Source: RGIG7332 sp045580305
GTDB taxonomy: Bacteria; Bacillota; Clostridia; Oscillospirales; JAAYXM01
Reading direction: 5' to 3'
Assembly (NCBI GenBank): GCA_045580305.1
Contig: JAZNNQ010000035.1
Location: 47,374-111,373 of the forward strand
DNA: 64,000 bases
The notes beneath the pieces were generated by a model. The model searched no databases, was not told the origin of the DNA, and saw only the letters and a program-made list of their open reading frames with translations. The translations under genes and the position numbers were made by a program. How positions within the stretch are numbered: position 1 is the first letter of the stretch; the number at the start of each line of letters is the position of its first letter. Below, piece after piece: positions 33,553 to 43,099 of the stretch.

Positions 33553-36160
33553 ACCAATTTTCTCCAATAGCGGCTTCGGCAATAAGCGGTACCGATAGTG
33601 TGTACGCGCCTTCCATCTCTTCTGTGAGTAACTTTGCTACACGCTCCGCCTCATCACGCGGTGCTTCAACGATAAGCTCGTCGTGGACCTGGAGCACAAG
33701 TCGCGCTTTAAGCCCCTCCTTTTCAAGACGGCGTGATACCGCAACCATCGCGATTTTAATAATATCCGCAGCGGTGCCCTGAATAGGTGCGTTGAGTGCA
33801 ACACGCTCACCAAAGGAGCGCAGGTTAAAGTTTTTAGCGTTTATTTCGGGTATATCGCGGCGTCTGTTTAAAAGTGTGGTTACAAAGCCGTCGCGGTGTG
33901 CACGCTCAACAATATCCTTCATATAAGCACTAACCCCCGCGTAATTTGCAAGGTAATTTTCTATATAGCGTTTTGCCTCATATCGGCTTACACCGATATC
34001 CTCGGCAAGGGAAAACTCACTTATGCCGTAAACTATGCCGAAATTTACCGCCTTTGCCGTGCGACGCATATCAGCGGTCACATCATCCACCGGAACACCG
34101 AACACCTGAGCCGCGGTGACCGTATGGATGTCCACATTATCGCAAAAAGCCTTTTGCATAACGATATCATCGGATATATGGGCTAAAATTCTAAGTTCGA
34201 TCTGTGAATAGTCCGCATCAACAAAAACATAGCCCTCACGAGGCACGAACATCTTTCTTACCTCGCCGCCGAGTTCGGTCCGCACCGGAATATTCTGCAA
34301 ATTCGGCTCGGTAGAGCTTATTCTTCCCGTAGCGGTAACCATCTGATTAAAACTTGAGTGAATTCTGCCATCTATAGGAGAGATAACCTTGCTGAGGCCA
34401 TCACAATAGGTTGATTTAAGTTTGGTATATTGACGGTATTCCAAAATCGGCCCGATGATTTCGTATTTATCCTTAAGTTTAATGAGAACATCCGCGTTGG
34501 TGGAATAACCGTTTTTCGTTTTTTTCACCGGTGGGATGCCCATTTTTTCAAAAAGCACCTCACCTAACTGCTTGGGTGACTGGATATTAAACTTTTCCCC
34601 TGCAAGGGTGTAGATTTCATCCTCCAGCTCTTTGATACGCTCGGAAAGTCGCACACCGAATTCAACAAGTGCCTCGCGAGACGCCTCCATTCCTATGTGC
34701 TGCATATCCGCGAGCACCTTTGCCAAGGGTAGCTCGATCTCATAATAAAGCTTGTCCATATTAAGGCTGTGGAGTTTTTCTCTCATTATAGGTGTTGCAA
34801 GGAAAACAGCACGCGCAATTTCGCCAAGGGCGCTTGCCCCCTCTTCCGCACCCATAAGAGGTAAAAATGCGTTTTCGTCCTTCAAGGTTTCCGGTGAAAC
34901 CCGTACACCCGGCAGATACTCATCGCAAATGTCGCTTATTTCAAATGATTTCGATGTCGGGGATATTACATACGCACCAAGGGCGGTGTCAAACTCAAAA
35001 CCCGTAGCGTCGATACCCGTTTCGAGAAGTTTTACCCTGAGCGTTTTGCTATCGTGGGCGTATTTCTTGACCTGTGCTGAGAAAAGCGTCTTTAAAAACT
35101 CTGTATAGTCCTTATCATCATAATCCTTACTGAGCACAGCCAGTACCCTGCCTTCACAGCAAAGGCCTACGCCCTCGAGATTTTCGCTGACACAAACCGC
35201 GCAGTGTTTTTCACAAAGTTTTTCTATAAGGCAATCCAGTGCATCGGTGTAAATTTCGACCGCTACCTTTTCGTATACCACCTCTTCTTTTTCCAAATTG
35301 AGGCGGGAAATGAGTTTATTAAACTCAAGCTCGTTAAATAATTTGAGAAGCTCAGGTCTGTTATACTCGCGGATTTCAAAAGAGTTTAAATCAATTTCAA
35401 GCGGTACCTGCTGGTTAATGGTTGCAAGCCACTTTGAAAGATATGCATCTTCTCTGCCGTCCTTTAGTTTTGTTTTGACGGAGTCCCGAAGGTCTAAGGT
35501 ATCGATATTTTCGTAAATATTATCGATCGTGCCAAACCGCGCTATTAAATCGATTGCGGTTTTTTCACCTATGCCGCGGACACCCGGTATATTATCCGAT
35601 GCATCGCCCATAAGCGCTTTTAAATCTATCATCATTTCGGGCGGAAGTGTATATTTGTCTACAACGCCGTCGGCATCATATCTTACGGTCTCGGTCTTTC
35701 CCATACGGCTGGTAACGAGGAGGACATTGGTGCCCTCATTGGCGATAAGCTGGAAGCTGTCGCGGTCTCCCGTAACAATGTCGCAGTTATCTCCCTGCTC
35801 CTTGCAAATGCGGCTGATGGTGCCGATAATATCATCGGCCTCATATCCCTCGCACTCAAGGCGGGTTATATTCATAGCGTCCAGTACGCGCTTTAAATAG
35901 GGTATCTGCTCCGCCAATTCCTCGGGCATACCCTTACGCTGTGCCTTATAGCCCTCATATTCCTTGTGACGGAAGGTAGGTGCGCGCATATCAAAGGTGA
36001 TACACACACCGTCGGGTTTTTCCTCCTCAAGTAATTTAAGGTATATGGTAAGAAAACCGTAAATTGCATTGGTGTTAAGCCCCGCACTGTTTGTAAGAGG
36101 CCGCACACCGTAGAATGCACGGTTTACCATACTGTTTCCGTCTATTACCATTATTTTCAT
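33536..36160 (-). CDS. polA: DNA polymerase I
   Basis: An 874-residue Pol I of the usual Gram-positive form. The 5'-nuclease domain (1-290) has VIDGNSMVNRAFYG and GYEADDIIGT. The central domain (about 300-470) is a degenerate 3'-5' exonuclease: the segment AVCVSENLEGVG lacks the first catalytic Asp of the proofreading site. The polymerase domain (about 480-874) is complete: TATGRISSTEPNLQNIP, DADYSQIELRILAH, the O helix RRTAKAVNFGIVYG and LQVHDELIVE. It works in Okazaki fragment processing and repair. ATG 36160 with GGGAAGTG upstream. Confidence 0.97.
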   Translation of the reverse strand: MKIMVIDGNSMVNRAFYGVRPLTNSAGLNTNAIYGFLTIYLKLLEEEKPDGVCITFDMRAPTFRHKEYEGYKAQRKGMPEELAEQIPYLKRVLDAMNITRLECEGYEADDIIGTISRICKEQGDNCDIVTGDRDSFQLIANEGTNVLLVTSRMGKTETVRYDADGVVDKYTLPPEMMIDLKALMGDASDNIPGVRGIGEKTAIDLIARFGTIDNIYENIDTLDLRDSVKTKLKDGREDAYLSKWLATINQQVPLEIDLNSFEIREYNRPELLKLFNELEFNKLISRLNLEKEEVVYEKVAVEIYTDALDCLIEKLCEKHCAVCVSENLEGVGLCCEGRVLAVLSKDYDDKDYTEFLKTLFSAQVKKYAHDSKTLRVKLLETGIDATGFEFDTALGAYVISPTSKSFEISDICDEYLPGVRVSPETLKDENAFLPLMGAEEGASALGEIARAVFLATPIMREKLHSLNMDKLYYEIELPLAKVLADMQHIGMEASREALVEFGVRLSERIKELEDEIYTLAGEKFNIQSPKQLGEVLFEKMGIPPVKKTKNGYSTNADVLIKLKDKYEIIGPILEYRQYTKLKSTYCDGLSKVISPIDGRIHSSFNQMVTATGRISSTEPNLQNIPVRTELGGEVRKMFVPREGYVFVDADYSQIELRILAHISDDIVMQKAFCDNVDIHTVTAAQVFGVPVDDVTADMRRTAKAVNFGIVYGISEFSLAEDIGVSRYEAKRYIENYLANYAGVSAYMKDIVERAHRDGFVTTLLNRRRDIPEINAKNFNLRSFGERVALNAPIQGTAADIIKIAMVAVSRRLEKEGLKARLVLQVHDELIVEAPRDEAERVAKLLTEEMEGAYTLSVPLIAEAAIGENWYDAKK

Positions 36161-36180
36161 AACTTACACTTCCCATTATT

Positions 36181-36206
36181 AAAGAGAGGCGATAATGCCT
36201 CTCTTT
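36181..36206 (-). terminator. Terminator after cysS
   Basis: AAAGAGAGGC and GCCTCTCTTT with a 6-nt loop; the tail on the minus strand is AATAAT, so it is of medium strength. It ends the 10-kb run that starts at 46645. Confidence 0.7.
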
Positions 36207-36209
36207 AAA

Positions 36210-37610
36210 TTAAGCTTTACGCCACTTAACGCCCTGAGGAGTGTCCTCAAGGACAATACCGCGTGCCTTAAGCTCATCACGGATGCGGTCAGCCTCCGCA
36301 AAGTCGCGGTTCTTTCTTGCCGCCTGACGCTTCTCGATGAGTGCTTCGATCTCTGCATCTAAATTATCCTCATCATCACTCTGGAGAAGACCTAAAACAT
36401 CGCAAAGCTCCATAATTTTATCAAGTGAAGCCTTTGCAAATGCAGCAGTGGGAGCACCTTCGTTTACCGCAGAGTTAACATCGCGTACAAGTTCGAAAAT
36501 AACAGCGATACCGTCTGCAGTATTGAGGTCATCATCCATCGCAGTAATGAATTTCTCACGATAAGTTGCAAATTTCTCAAGCTTTGCGCTCTCCTCAGCG
36601 GTAATATCACCCGCCGCACCGTTTTTAGCAAGGAATTCAAGGTTATCCTTTGCGGTGTGGAGTCGTAAAAGCGCCGCCTGAGCCTGCTCAAGAGATTCCT
36701 GAGAATAGTTTATCGGACTTCTGTAATGAGCGGAGAGCATAAAGAAACGGATAGGCTCGTAGCCGTATACACCTGCCGCATCTCTTACGGTAAAGAAGTT
36801 ACCGAGAGATTTTGACATCTTCTTATTGTCGATATTTAAAAATGCATTGTGCATCCAGTAGTTTGCAAAGGTAGCATCATTTGCCGCCTCGGACTGAGCA
36901 ATCTCGTTCTCGTGGTGGGGGAAGGTTAAGTCCACGCCGCCGCTGTGAATATCGATAGTCTTACCTAAAAAGCGGTTTGCCATAGCGCTGCACTCAATGT
37001 GCCAGCCGGGACGGCCCTTGCCCCAGGGTGACTCCCAGTAAGGCTCACCGGGCTTTGCCGCTTTCCAAAGGGCAAAGTCGATGGGGTCTTCCTTGCGCTC
37101 GTCGACTCCGATGCGGGCGCCGGACTCAAGCTCCTCTAGCGGTTGGCCGGAAAGCTTGCCGTAGCCTTTAAACTTCTTAGCGCGGTAATACACATCGCCG
37201 TCCACCTCATATGCATAGCCTTTTTCAACAAGGGTGCTTACGATTTCGATAATTGCATCGATATTGTCGGTAGCCTTGGGATGGATAGTAGCCGCACGGA
37301 TACCGAGGCCCTCAGCATCTGTGTAATATTCCTTAATATAGCGGTTTGCAATTTCCTCGTAGGAAACGCCCTCTTCATTGGCCTTATTTATTACCTTATC
37401 GTCTATATCAGTGAAATTCTGAACGAATTTTACCTTATAGCCGGTGAATTCAAAATAGCGGCGCAGAACATCGAAAACGATGAACGGGCGCGCATTGCCT
37501 ATATGGAAAAAGTTATATACGGTCGGGCCGCAGGAATAAATCTTAACCTCACCGGGAGTGATGGGTTTGAATTCTTCCTTACGGCGTGTCATTGAGTTAA
37601 ATATTTTCAT
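36210..37610 (-). CDS. cysS: Cysteinyl-tRNA synthetase
   Basis: A 466-residue class I synthetase. It shows the HIGH motif as HIGNARPF after the zinc cysteine segment YSCGPTVYNFF, the zinc-site GWHIECSAMA, SGGVDLTFPHHENE and the KMSKSLGNFF loop. It charges tRNA-Cys in the cytosol. The start codon overlaps the pgsA stop (ATGA), so both are translated together. Full length. Confidence 0.97.
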   Translation of the reverse strand: MKIFNSMTRRKEEFKPITPGEVKIYSCGPTVYNFFHIGNARPFIVFDVLRRYFEFTGYKVKFVQNFTDIDDKVINKANEEGVSYEEIANRYIKEYYTDAEGLGIRAATIHPKATDNIDAIIEIVSTLVEKGYAYEVDGDVYYRAKKFKGYGKLSGQPLEELESGARIGVDERKEDPIDFALWKAAKPGEPYWESPWGKGRPGWHIECSAMANRFLGKTIDIHSGGVDLTFPHHENEIAQSEAANDATFANYWMHNAFLNIDNKKMSKSLGNFFTVRDAAGVYGYEPIRFFMLSAHYRSPINYSQESLEQAQAALLRLHTAKDNLEFLAKNGAAGDITAEESAKLEKFATYREKFITAMDDDLNTADGIAVIFELVRDVNSAVNEGAPTAAFAKASLDKIMELCDVLGLLQSDDEDNLDAEIEALIEKRQAARKNRDFAEADRIRDELKARGIVLEDTPQGVKWRKA

Positions 37611-38167
37611 TGTTTTTTGTCCCCCTGGCTTATTATTTTTCCGAAGTTTTTAAAATATTCTATGCCCGATAGCACGGTAACAGCAACCATTATCCACACA
37701 AGGATGTCGGTAAGCACGATACCGTAAAAAGTCTTTTCGGTAATTACAATGGGCATAAACAGCAATAGCGCAATAACCACAATCTGTACAACAGTTTTGA
37801 TTTTGCCGGAAAGTCGCGCAGCAATTACCTGCCCCGCGTCAATGGCAACAATACGAAGCGAGGTAACTATAAATTCCCTTGCTATGATTATCGTAGCCGC
37901 CACTGCACTTATAACACCGTTCTGCACAAAGATTAAAATGGCAGCGGTTACAAGCAGTTTATCCGCAAGCGGATCCAAAAACTTACCTAAAGTTGTTACC
38001 TGATTGTATTTTCTCGCAATATAACCGTCCACACCGTCAGTGGCACTTGCAAAAATAAAAATAACAAGTGCAACTATATTCCATGCCAGTCCACCGGTAA
38101 GTGCCGCAAACATAAAGATGGGAATTAATGCAATTCTCGCAATTGTAATAATATTAGCAGTTGTCAT
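37607..38167 (-). CDS. pgsA: CDP-diacylglycerol-glycerol-3-phosphate 3-phosphatidyltransferase
   Basis: A 186-residue membrane enzyme with the CDP-alcohol phosphatidyltransferase motif in the form DGVDGYIARK then GKFLDPLADKLL. It has about five hydrophobic helices and makes phosphatidylglycerol phosphate at the membrane. N-terminus TTANIITIARIALIPIF is typical. It lies between rimO and cysS; in many Bacillota pgsA likewise follows rimO and precedes recA-region genes. Confidence 0.94.
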   Translation of the reverse strand: MTTANIITIARIALIPIFMFAALTGGLAWNIVALVIFIFASATDGVDGYIARKYNQVTTLGKFLDPLADKLLVTAAILIFVQNGVISAVAATIIIAREFIVTSLRIVAIDAGQVIAARLSGKIKTVVQIVVIALLLFMPIVITEKTFYGIVLTDILVWIMVAVTVLSGIEYFKNFGKIISQGDKKQ

Positions 38168-38177
38168 CGCAGATACC

Positions 38178-39509
38178 TCACTTAATAAGTTTACCTATTA
38201 AATCACCGTCTAAAACCTCGGTGTATTCTATATCATAAAGCTCGCCGATGGCGGTGTCATTAGGTGCATCGAAGAACACCTTTCCGTCAATATCCGGAGA
38301 ATCTGCATAGCTGCGGCCAAAGAAGCATTCCGCATATCTATCAAATCCCTCGCAAAGAACTTTTTCAACCTTGCCAAGCTTACTCTCGTTCCACTCATTC
38401 ATAATTCTGTCGGTAAGAGAGCAAATAAGCTCAACGCGCCTTTCTTTGACGCTTTCCGAAATCTGATCGGGCATTTCCGCTGCCGGTGTTCCTTCCTGCG
38501 GGGAGAATGCGAATGCACCCGCGCGCTCTATTCTGTGCTTTGCAATAAAGTCACAAAGCTCTTCAAATTCCTCGTCAGTCTCACCGGGAAGTCCCACAAT
38601 AAGGCTTGTTCTTATGACAAGGCCCGGAATTCGCTCACGAAGCTTGGTGAAAAGAGTGTCCAGATATTCGTGATTTCCGCGGCGGTTCATAGTGGTAAGT
38701 ATTCTGTCATTTACATGCTGGATGGGAATATCTAAATATTTAACGATTTTTTCTTCATTCGCAACGGTTTCGATAAGTTTGTCGTCAATTTCATCGGGAT
38801 AGAGGTAGTGGAGTCTTATCCACTCTATTCCATCGATTTTGCAAAGCTCTGATAAAAGTTCTGATATTTTCCGCTCGCCATATAAGTCAATGCCGTAGCG
38901 TGTGGTGTCCTGAGCGACCACGATAAGCTCGCGCACACCGCTCTCAGCCAGGCCCTTTGCCTCACTTACAATGTCCTCTAACTTACGGCTTCGGAATTTA
39001 CCGCGCAGGGACGGAATTACACAATATGAGCACCTGTTGTCACAGCCCTCTGCAATTTTTATGTATGCCATATGTACCGGGGTGGTGAGTATTCTACCCT
39101 CTTCACGGATGGGCGCATCAATATCGCCGAAAAGTGCAAACTGTCCATTCTCCTCAAAGGCGCGATTCAGAGCACCTGCAATCTCGCCAAAACTTCCGCA
39201 GCCTACAAGGGCATCAATTTCCGGCAATATTTTAAATAACTCTTCCCGCTGTCTTTCGGGCAGACAGCCACAAACGATAATTTTTCCAACCTTGCCTTCT
39301 GCCTTTAAAAGGCCCGCCTCGCGGATGTTTTCATAAGCCTCCTCGCGAGCTGACTCGATAAAGCCGCAGGTGTTGATTATTACCGCGTCGCAAAATTCAA
39401 GTTCGGATGTAAGCTCAAAGCCCGCATCATCCAGAAGGGACAACATCTGCTCACTGTCTACTAAATTTTTGGCGCAGCCAAGTGATATAATTCCAACCTT
39501 TTTTGCCAT
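38178..39509 (-). CDS. rimO: Ribosomal protein S12 methylthiotransferase (radical SAM)
   Basis: A 443-residue methylthiotransferase. The N-terminal domain begins VGIISLGCAKNLVDSEQML and holds three cluster cysteines (with NTCGF and CGCLPE); the radical SAM domain has the CxxxCxxC in EGCDNRCSYCVIPSLRG; a TRAM domain ends it. LGCAKNLVDSE and IPSLRG point to RimO rather than MiaB. It modifies Asp of ribosomal protein S12. Start ATG 39509 shares a base with the recX stop (TAATG). Confidence 0.95.
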   Translation of the reverse strand: MAKKVGIISLGCAKNLVDSEQMLSLLDDAGFELTSELEFCDAVIINTCGFIESAREEAYENIREAGLLKAEGKVGKIIVCGCLPERQREELFKILPEIDALVGCGSFGEIAGALNRAFEENGQFALFGDIDAPIREEGRILTTPVHMAYIKIAEGCDNRCSYCVIPSLRGKFRSRKLEDIVSEAKGLAESGVRELIVVAQDTTRYGIDLYGERKISELLSELCKIDGIEWIRLHYLYPDEIDDKLIETVANEEKIVKYLDIPIQHVNDRILTTMNRRGNHEYLDTLFTKLRERIPGLVIRTSLIVGLPGETDEEFEELCDFIAKHRIERAGAFAFSPQEGTPAAEMPDQISESVKERRVELICSLTDRIMNEWNESKLGKVEKVLCEGFDRYAECFFGRSYADSPDIDGKVFFDAPNDTAIGELYDIEYTEVLDGDLIGKLIK

Positions 39510-40126
39510 TAGAAACCGTTTCCTCCATTTTTAAGACGGTTAAACGCGCTTTTTATTTCGTCGTAGGAATGTCCCCGACGCACCAGCGCATTTGTTATCT
39601 TCCCGCGGAGCTTGTCATCAAGCTCTAACCCACGGGTTTTCTTTTCAATAAATTCTAAAATTTCCTCACTCATATCAGCGTCGTCAATTACCTCGTCGAT
39701 AATTTCACGACTTATGCCACGGGCGCGCATTTCCTCAACAATTCTGCGGTTGCCAAATCCTCGGGCACGGTAATGGGACAGCAGATTTTTCGCGTACTGC
39801 TCATCATCCATAATACCAAGCTCTATGAGCCAATCAAGGGCGTCTTGAGCATCATTTTCATTAATGCCCTTATCTTTGAGCTTTTTTAAAAGGGTTGCAC
39901 AGGACATATTGCTTCTGCCGATAATCCGTGCCGCGGTAGCGCGGGCGGTATTTCCACTTACCTCATCGGCAAGGGATTTCTTCAGATCATCGTCTATATC
40001 CATACCCGCTTTAAGGTCAAGTTCTTTTGCCCGCTCAACCGATACGGTGATATATGACCTGTCCTCAAAATACACTATCACACGGGACAAATCATTTTTA
40101 TATGCATTTACCTTGCGGATAAGCAC
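39509..40126 (-). CDS. recX: Regulatory protein RecX
   Basis: A 205-residue protein with three repeated three-helix modules, for example SCATLLKKLKDKGINENDAQDALDWL and HYRARGFGNRRIVEEMRARGISREII. RecX binds and restrains RecA filaments. It starts 3 nt after recA, the standard partnership, and overlaps rimO by one base. Confidence 0.92.
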   Translation of the reverse strand: MLIRKVNAYKNDLSRVIVYFEDRSYITVSVERAKELDLKAGMDIDDDLKKSLADEVSGNTARATAARIIGRSNMSCATLLKKLKDKGINENDAQDALDWLIELGIMDDEQYAKNLLSHYRARGFGNRRIVEEMRARGISREIIDEVIDDADMSEEILEFIEKKTRGLELDDKLRGKITNALVRRGHSYDEIKSAFNRLKNGGNGF

Positions 40127-40129
40127 GCT

Positions 40130-41272
40130 TTAATCCTCGTAATCGTCGGCATCTACCTTAATTGCTTTTTTAGCGGTCTTGATAGGTGTCTTTTCTGCCT
40201 CCTGTGCAGGAGCTGCTGCCGGAGCTGTCTCCTCAACCGGTGCGCGTCCTGCCGCACGGGCAGCCGCTAACATCTGACCGGAAAGGAGCTTGTGTGAATT
40301 TGCGCGGATATCAGCTTCAAGCTGCTGAGCGATGTCCGGGTTCTCTGCAAGGAACTTCTTAGCATTGTCCCTACCCTGACCGATGCGCATATCACCCATA
40401 CTGAACCACGCGCCGGATTTCTGGATAAGGTCAAGTTTGATACCTACATCTACCATTTCGCCGAGTTTGGAGATACCCTCGCCGTACATAATGTCAAATT
40501 CTGCCTCACGGAAGGGAGGTGCTATTTTATTCTTAACTACCTTTGCACGAGTGCGGTTACCGATCATCTCGCCGCCGTTCTTAAGAGTCTCGATACGGCG
40601 CACATCAATGCGCACGCTGGAGTAGAACTTAAGGGCACGACCGCCCGGGGTTACCTCGGGGTTACCGTACATAACACCAACCTTCTCACGAAGCTGGTTA
40701 ATAAAGATAGCCGCACAGTTGCCCTTGCTGATAGCGCCGGAAAGCTTACGCATAGCCTGTGACATAAGACGAGCCTGCAGACCCACAAAGGAATCGCCCA
40801 TATCGCCCTCAATTTCAACACGGGGTGCAAGCGCCGCAACAGAGTCGACAACAATAATGTCGATTGCGCCACTGCGAACCAGTGCCTCTGCAATTTCGAG
40901 AGCCTGCTCACCGGTGTCCGGCTGTGAAACCAAAAGGCTGTCAATATCTACGCCAAGTGCACGGGCATAAACCGGGTCAAGAGCGTGCTCAACATCGATA
41001 AATGCCGCCTCGCCACCCATCTTCTGAGCCTCAGCGATAACATGAAGAGAAAGGGTGGTCTTACCGGATGACTCCGGTCCGTAGATCTCGATAATTCTGC
41101 CGCGGGGAATACCGCCGATACCAAGAGCTATATCAAGGGTAAGGGAGCCGGTGGGAATAGCGTCAACATTCATTGCTACATTCTCACCAAGGCGCATAAT
41201 AGAGCCCTTACCGTACTGTTTTTCGATTTGCTCCAATGCTGTTTCCAGCGCTTTTTTCTTATCTGTTGCCAT
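40130..41272 (-). CDS. recA: Recombinase RecA
   Basis: A 380-residue RecA. KALETALEQIEKQYGKGSIMRLG at the start, Walker A GPESSGKTTLSLH, the Walker B region IDIIVVDSVAALAP, and loop L2 with INQLREKVGVMYGNPEVTPGGRALKFY are all canonical. The C-terminal 35 residues form an Ala/Pro-rich then acidic tail (ending DADDYED). It forms filaments for recombination and SOS induction. It begins 2 nt after prmC with AAGGAGA inside the prmC end, and no LexA-type operator is visible directly upstream. Confidence 0.98.
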   Translation of the reverse strand: MATDKKKALETALEQIEKQYGKGSIMRLGENVAMNVDAIPTGSLTLDIALGIGGIPRGRIIEIYGPESSGKTTLSLHVIAEAQKMGGEAAFIDVEHALDPVYARALGVDIDSLLVSQPDTGEQALEIAEALVRSGAIDIIVVDSVAALAPRVEIEGDMGDSFVGLQARLMSQAMRKLSGAISKGNCAAIFINQLREKVGVMYGNPEVTPGGRALKFYSSVRIDVRRIETLKNGGEMIGNRTRAKVVKNKIAPPFREAEFDIMYGEGISKLGEMVDVGIKLDLIQKSGAWFSMGDMRIGQGRDNAKKFLAENPDIAQQLEADIRANSHKLLSGQMLAAARAAGRAPVEETAPAAAPAQEAEKTPIKTAKKAIKVDADDYED

Positions 41273-41274
41273 AA

Positions 41275-42147
41275 TTACTCTGTCTCCTTCTTAAAGCCGG
41301 ATACAACGCGGGCGATACCCTGAGTATCCTCAACTATTTTTATTTTCTCAATTCCTGCATCCTTCATAAGACGCGCAACATCCCGCGCTTGCTGATACCC
41401 TACCTCAAAAGCAAGGAATCCGCCATCCTTTAAAAGGTTAAGCCAACCGCTTAAGATAGCGCGGTAAAAGTCCAGGCCGTCCTCTCCTCCGCAAAGCGCG
41501 CCTCTCGGCTCAAAATCGCGAACGGAAGCGTCAAGCTGAGTCATCTCCTCCTCGGTAATATAAGGCGGGTTGGATATGATAGCGTCGAATTTTCCAATTC
41601 GCTCGTCAGCCTTGTCGAGCATATCGCCCGGCACGCAGAAAAGTCGGTTTAACATACTGTAACGCTTTACATTTTCCTTTGCAAGCTCCACGGCACCCGG
41701 TGAAACATCCATAAGCACGCCACGAGCATTGGGGAACTTATGTGCCATAGCAATTCCCACACAGCCGCTGCCGCAGCCTAAGTCTAAAAATCTGAACTCA
41801 TTTTCCTCAAATTTTTTCTTCAGCACCGCCGCTGACCAGTCAACCAGCACCTCGGTGTCATTTCGCGGAATTAAAACCGCGGAAGATATTGATAGTGTAA
41901 GACCGTAAAAGTCCCACTCGCCGAGAATATAGGCAAGGGGCTCACCCTCAATTCGGCGGTCTACCATACGCTCCGCCTTTTGCTGGATTGCAATAGGAGC
42001 CGCAAGCTGACGGTCACGGAGGAATACCTCCGCTCTCTTATTGGCCGCCGTACATACTAAATCTCTCGCTTCAAAATCTGCATTTTCGATGCCTGCCGCT
42101 TTCATTCTACGGCGCGCATCCAAGTAAATATCCCCATATGTTGCCAC
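41275..42147 (-). CDS. prmC: Peptide chain release factor N5-glutamine methyltransferase
   Basis: A 290-residue SAM-dependent methyltransferase. N-terminal helices are followed by LAYILGEWDFYGL, the SAM motif FLDLGCGSGCVGIAMA and the catalytic NPPY in IISNPPYITEEEM. It methylates the GGQ glutamine of release factors. In Bacillota it often sits by DUF1385 and prfA; here DUF1385 precedes it and prfA is absent from the window. ATG 42147. Confidence 0.95.
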   Translation of the reverse strand: MATYGDIYLDARRRMKAAGIENADFEARDLVCTAANKRAEVFLRDRQLAAPIAIQQKAERMVDRRIEGEPLAYILGEWDFYGLTLSISSAVLIPRNDTEVLVDWSAAVLKKKFEENEFRFLDLGCGSGCVGIAMAHKFPNARGVLMDVSPGAVELAKENVKRYSMLNRLFCVPGDMLDKADERIGKFDAIISNPPYITEEEMTQLDASVRDFEPRGALCGGEDGLDFYRAILSGWLNLLKDGGFLAFEVGYQQARDVARLMKDAGIEKIKIVEDTQGIARVVSGFKKETE

Positions 42148-42172
42148 TTATATTTCACCTCTTGTCCTTATT

Positions 42173-43099
42173 TTACCACTTATCTTCGTCGTTTTCCGGA
42201 ATGACCGGAGTAAGTGCCGCAATCGCGATCTCTATCATAGAGTCGTCTGGCTCGAAGGTGGTAAAGCCCTGGAACCAAACGCCCGGTGCGCGAAGTGCAC
42301 GGGTAAACCAGTTATCATAACGCCCGATAAGGCGATTTGCTTCATAGCTTAAGGATATTACAACCGGCAGGAGTAAAAGCCGTATCGCAACTCTCAGCCA
42401 CGGATTTGTCCACTGCACCACCGAGAAAACAAGTATACTTATTATCATTACGCTGAATAAGAAACTTGTTCCGCATCTGGGATGCTCTTTGGGGAATTTG
42501 CGGACATTTTCCACGGTCAACTCCTCCCCTGCCTCGTAGCAGAAGATGGTCTTATGCTCTGCGCCGTGGTAAGAGAAGGTGCGTTTTATATCCTTCATAC
42601 GGGATACAGACAGCATAAACAGTAAAAACGCGGTAATTCGTATCGCGCCCTCGACCAAATTTCTCAGTATGCCGCTTCCGATGTATTCATCGAATATACC
42701 CGCTAAAAGGGTCGGCAGGAAGATAAACAAAACTATCGGTATTATAACGCCGATTATGGAGGAGAGGGTCATCAGAACCTTCTGTACCTTATCCCAGCCG
42801 AATTTTTTGTCCAGCCATTTGTCAAACTTTGTTTCCTCGACCTCTTCCTCTTCGATAAACTCCGCCGAGTACATAAGGGCGGACATACCGCGCTTCATAG
42901 ACTCGAACAGCGCAAAAACGCCTCTTATAAAAGGCAGGCCGCATATTTTCCACTTGTTTTTAATGGATTTTGCATCCTCCACTTTAAGGTGTATCTCGCC
43001 GTTTGGCTTTCTGATAGCAATGGCATATTTTTTCGGGCCAAGCATCAAAATACCCTCAAGGAGTGCCTGTCCTCCTATGCTGGTTTTTTTACAACTCAT
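42173..43099 (-). CDS. DUF1385 membrane protein (YqhQ-like)
   Basis: A 308-residue protein of the DUF1385 family. KTSIGGQALLEGILMLGPKKYAIAIRKPNGEI at the start and YHGAEHKTIFCYEAG with HPRCGTSFLFSVM in the centre are the family marks. It has about four membrane helices. The function is unproven. The start is ATG 43099, with GGAG 7 nt before it; it overlaps the kinase gene by 11 nt. It lies in the long recA operon run. Confidence 0.9.
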   Translation of the reverse strand: MSCKKTSIGGQALLEGILMLGPKKYAIAIRKPNGEIHLKVEDAKSIKNKWKICGLPFIRGVFALFESMKRGMSALMYSAEFIEEEEVEETKFDKWLDKKFGWDKVQKVLMTLSSIIGVIIPIVLFIFLPTLLAGIFDEYIGSGILRNLVEGAIRITAFLLFMLSVSRMKDIKRTFSYHGAEHKTIFCYEAGEELTVENVRKFPKEHPRCGTSFLFSVMIISILVFSVVQWTNPWLRVAIRLLLLPVVISLSYEANRLIGRYDNWFTRALRAPGVWFQGFTTFEPDDSMIEIAIAALTPVIPENDEDKW

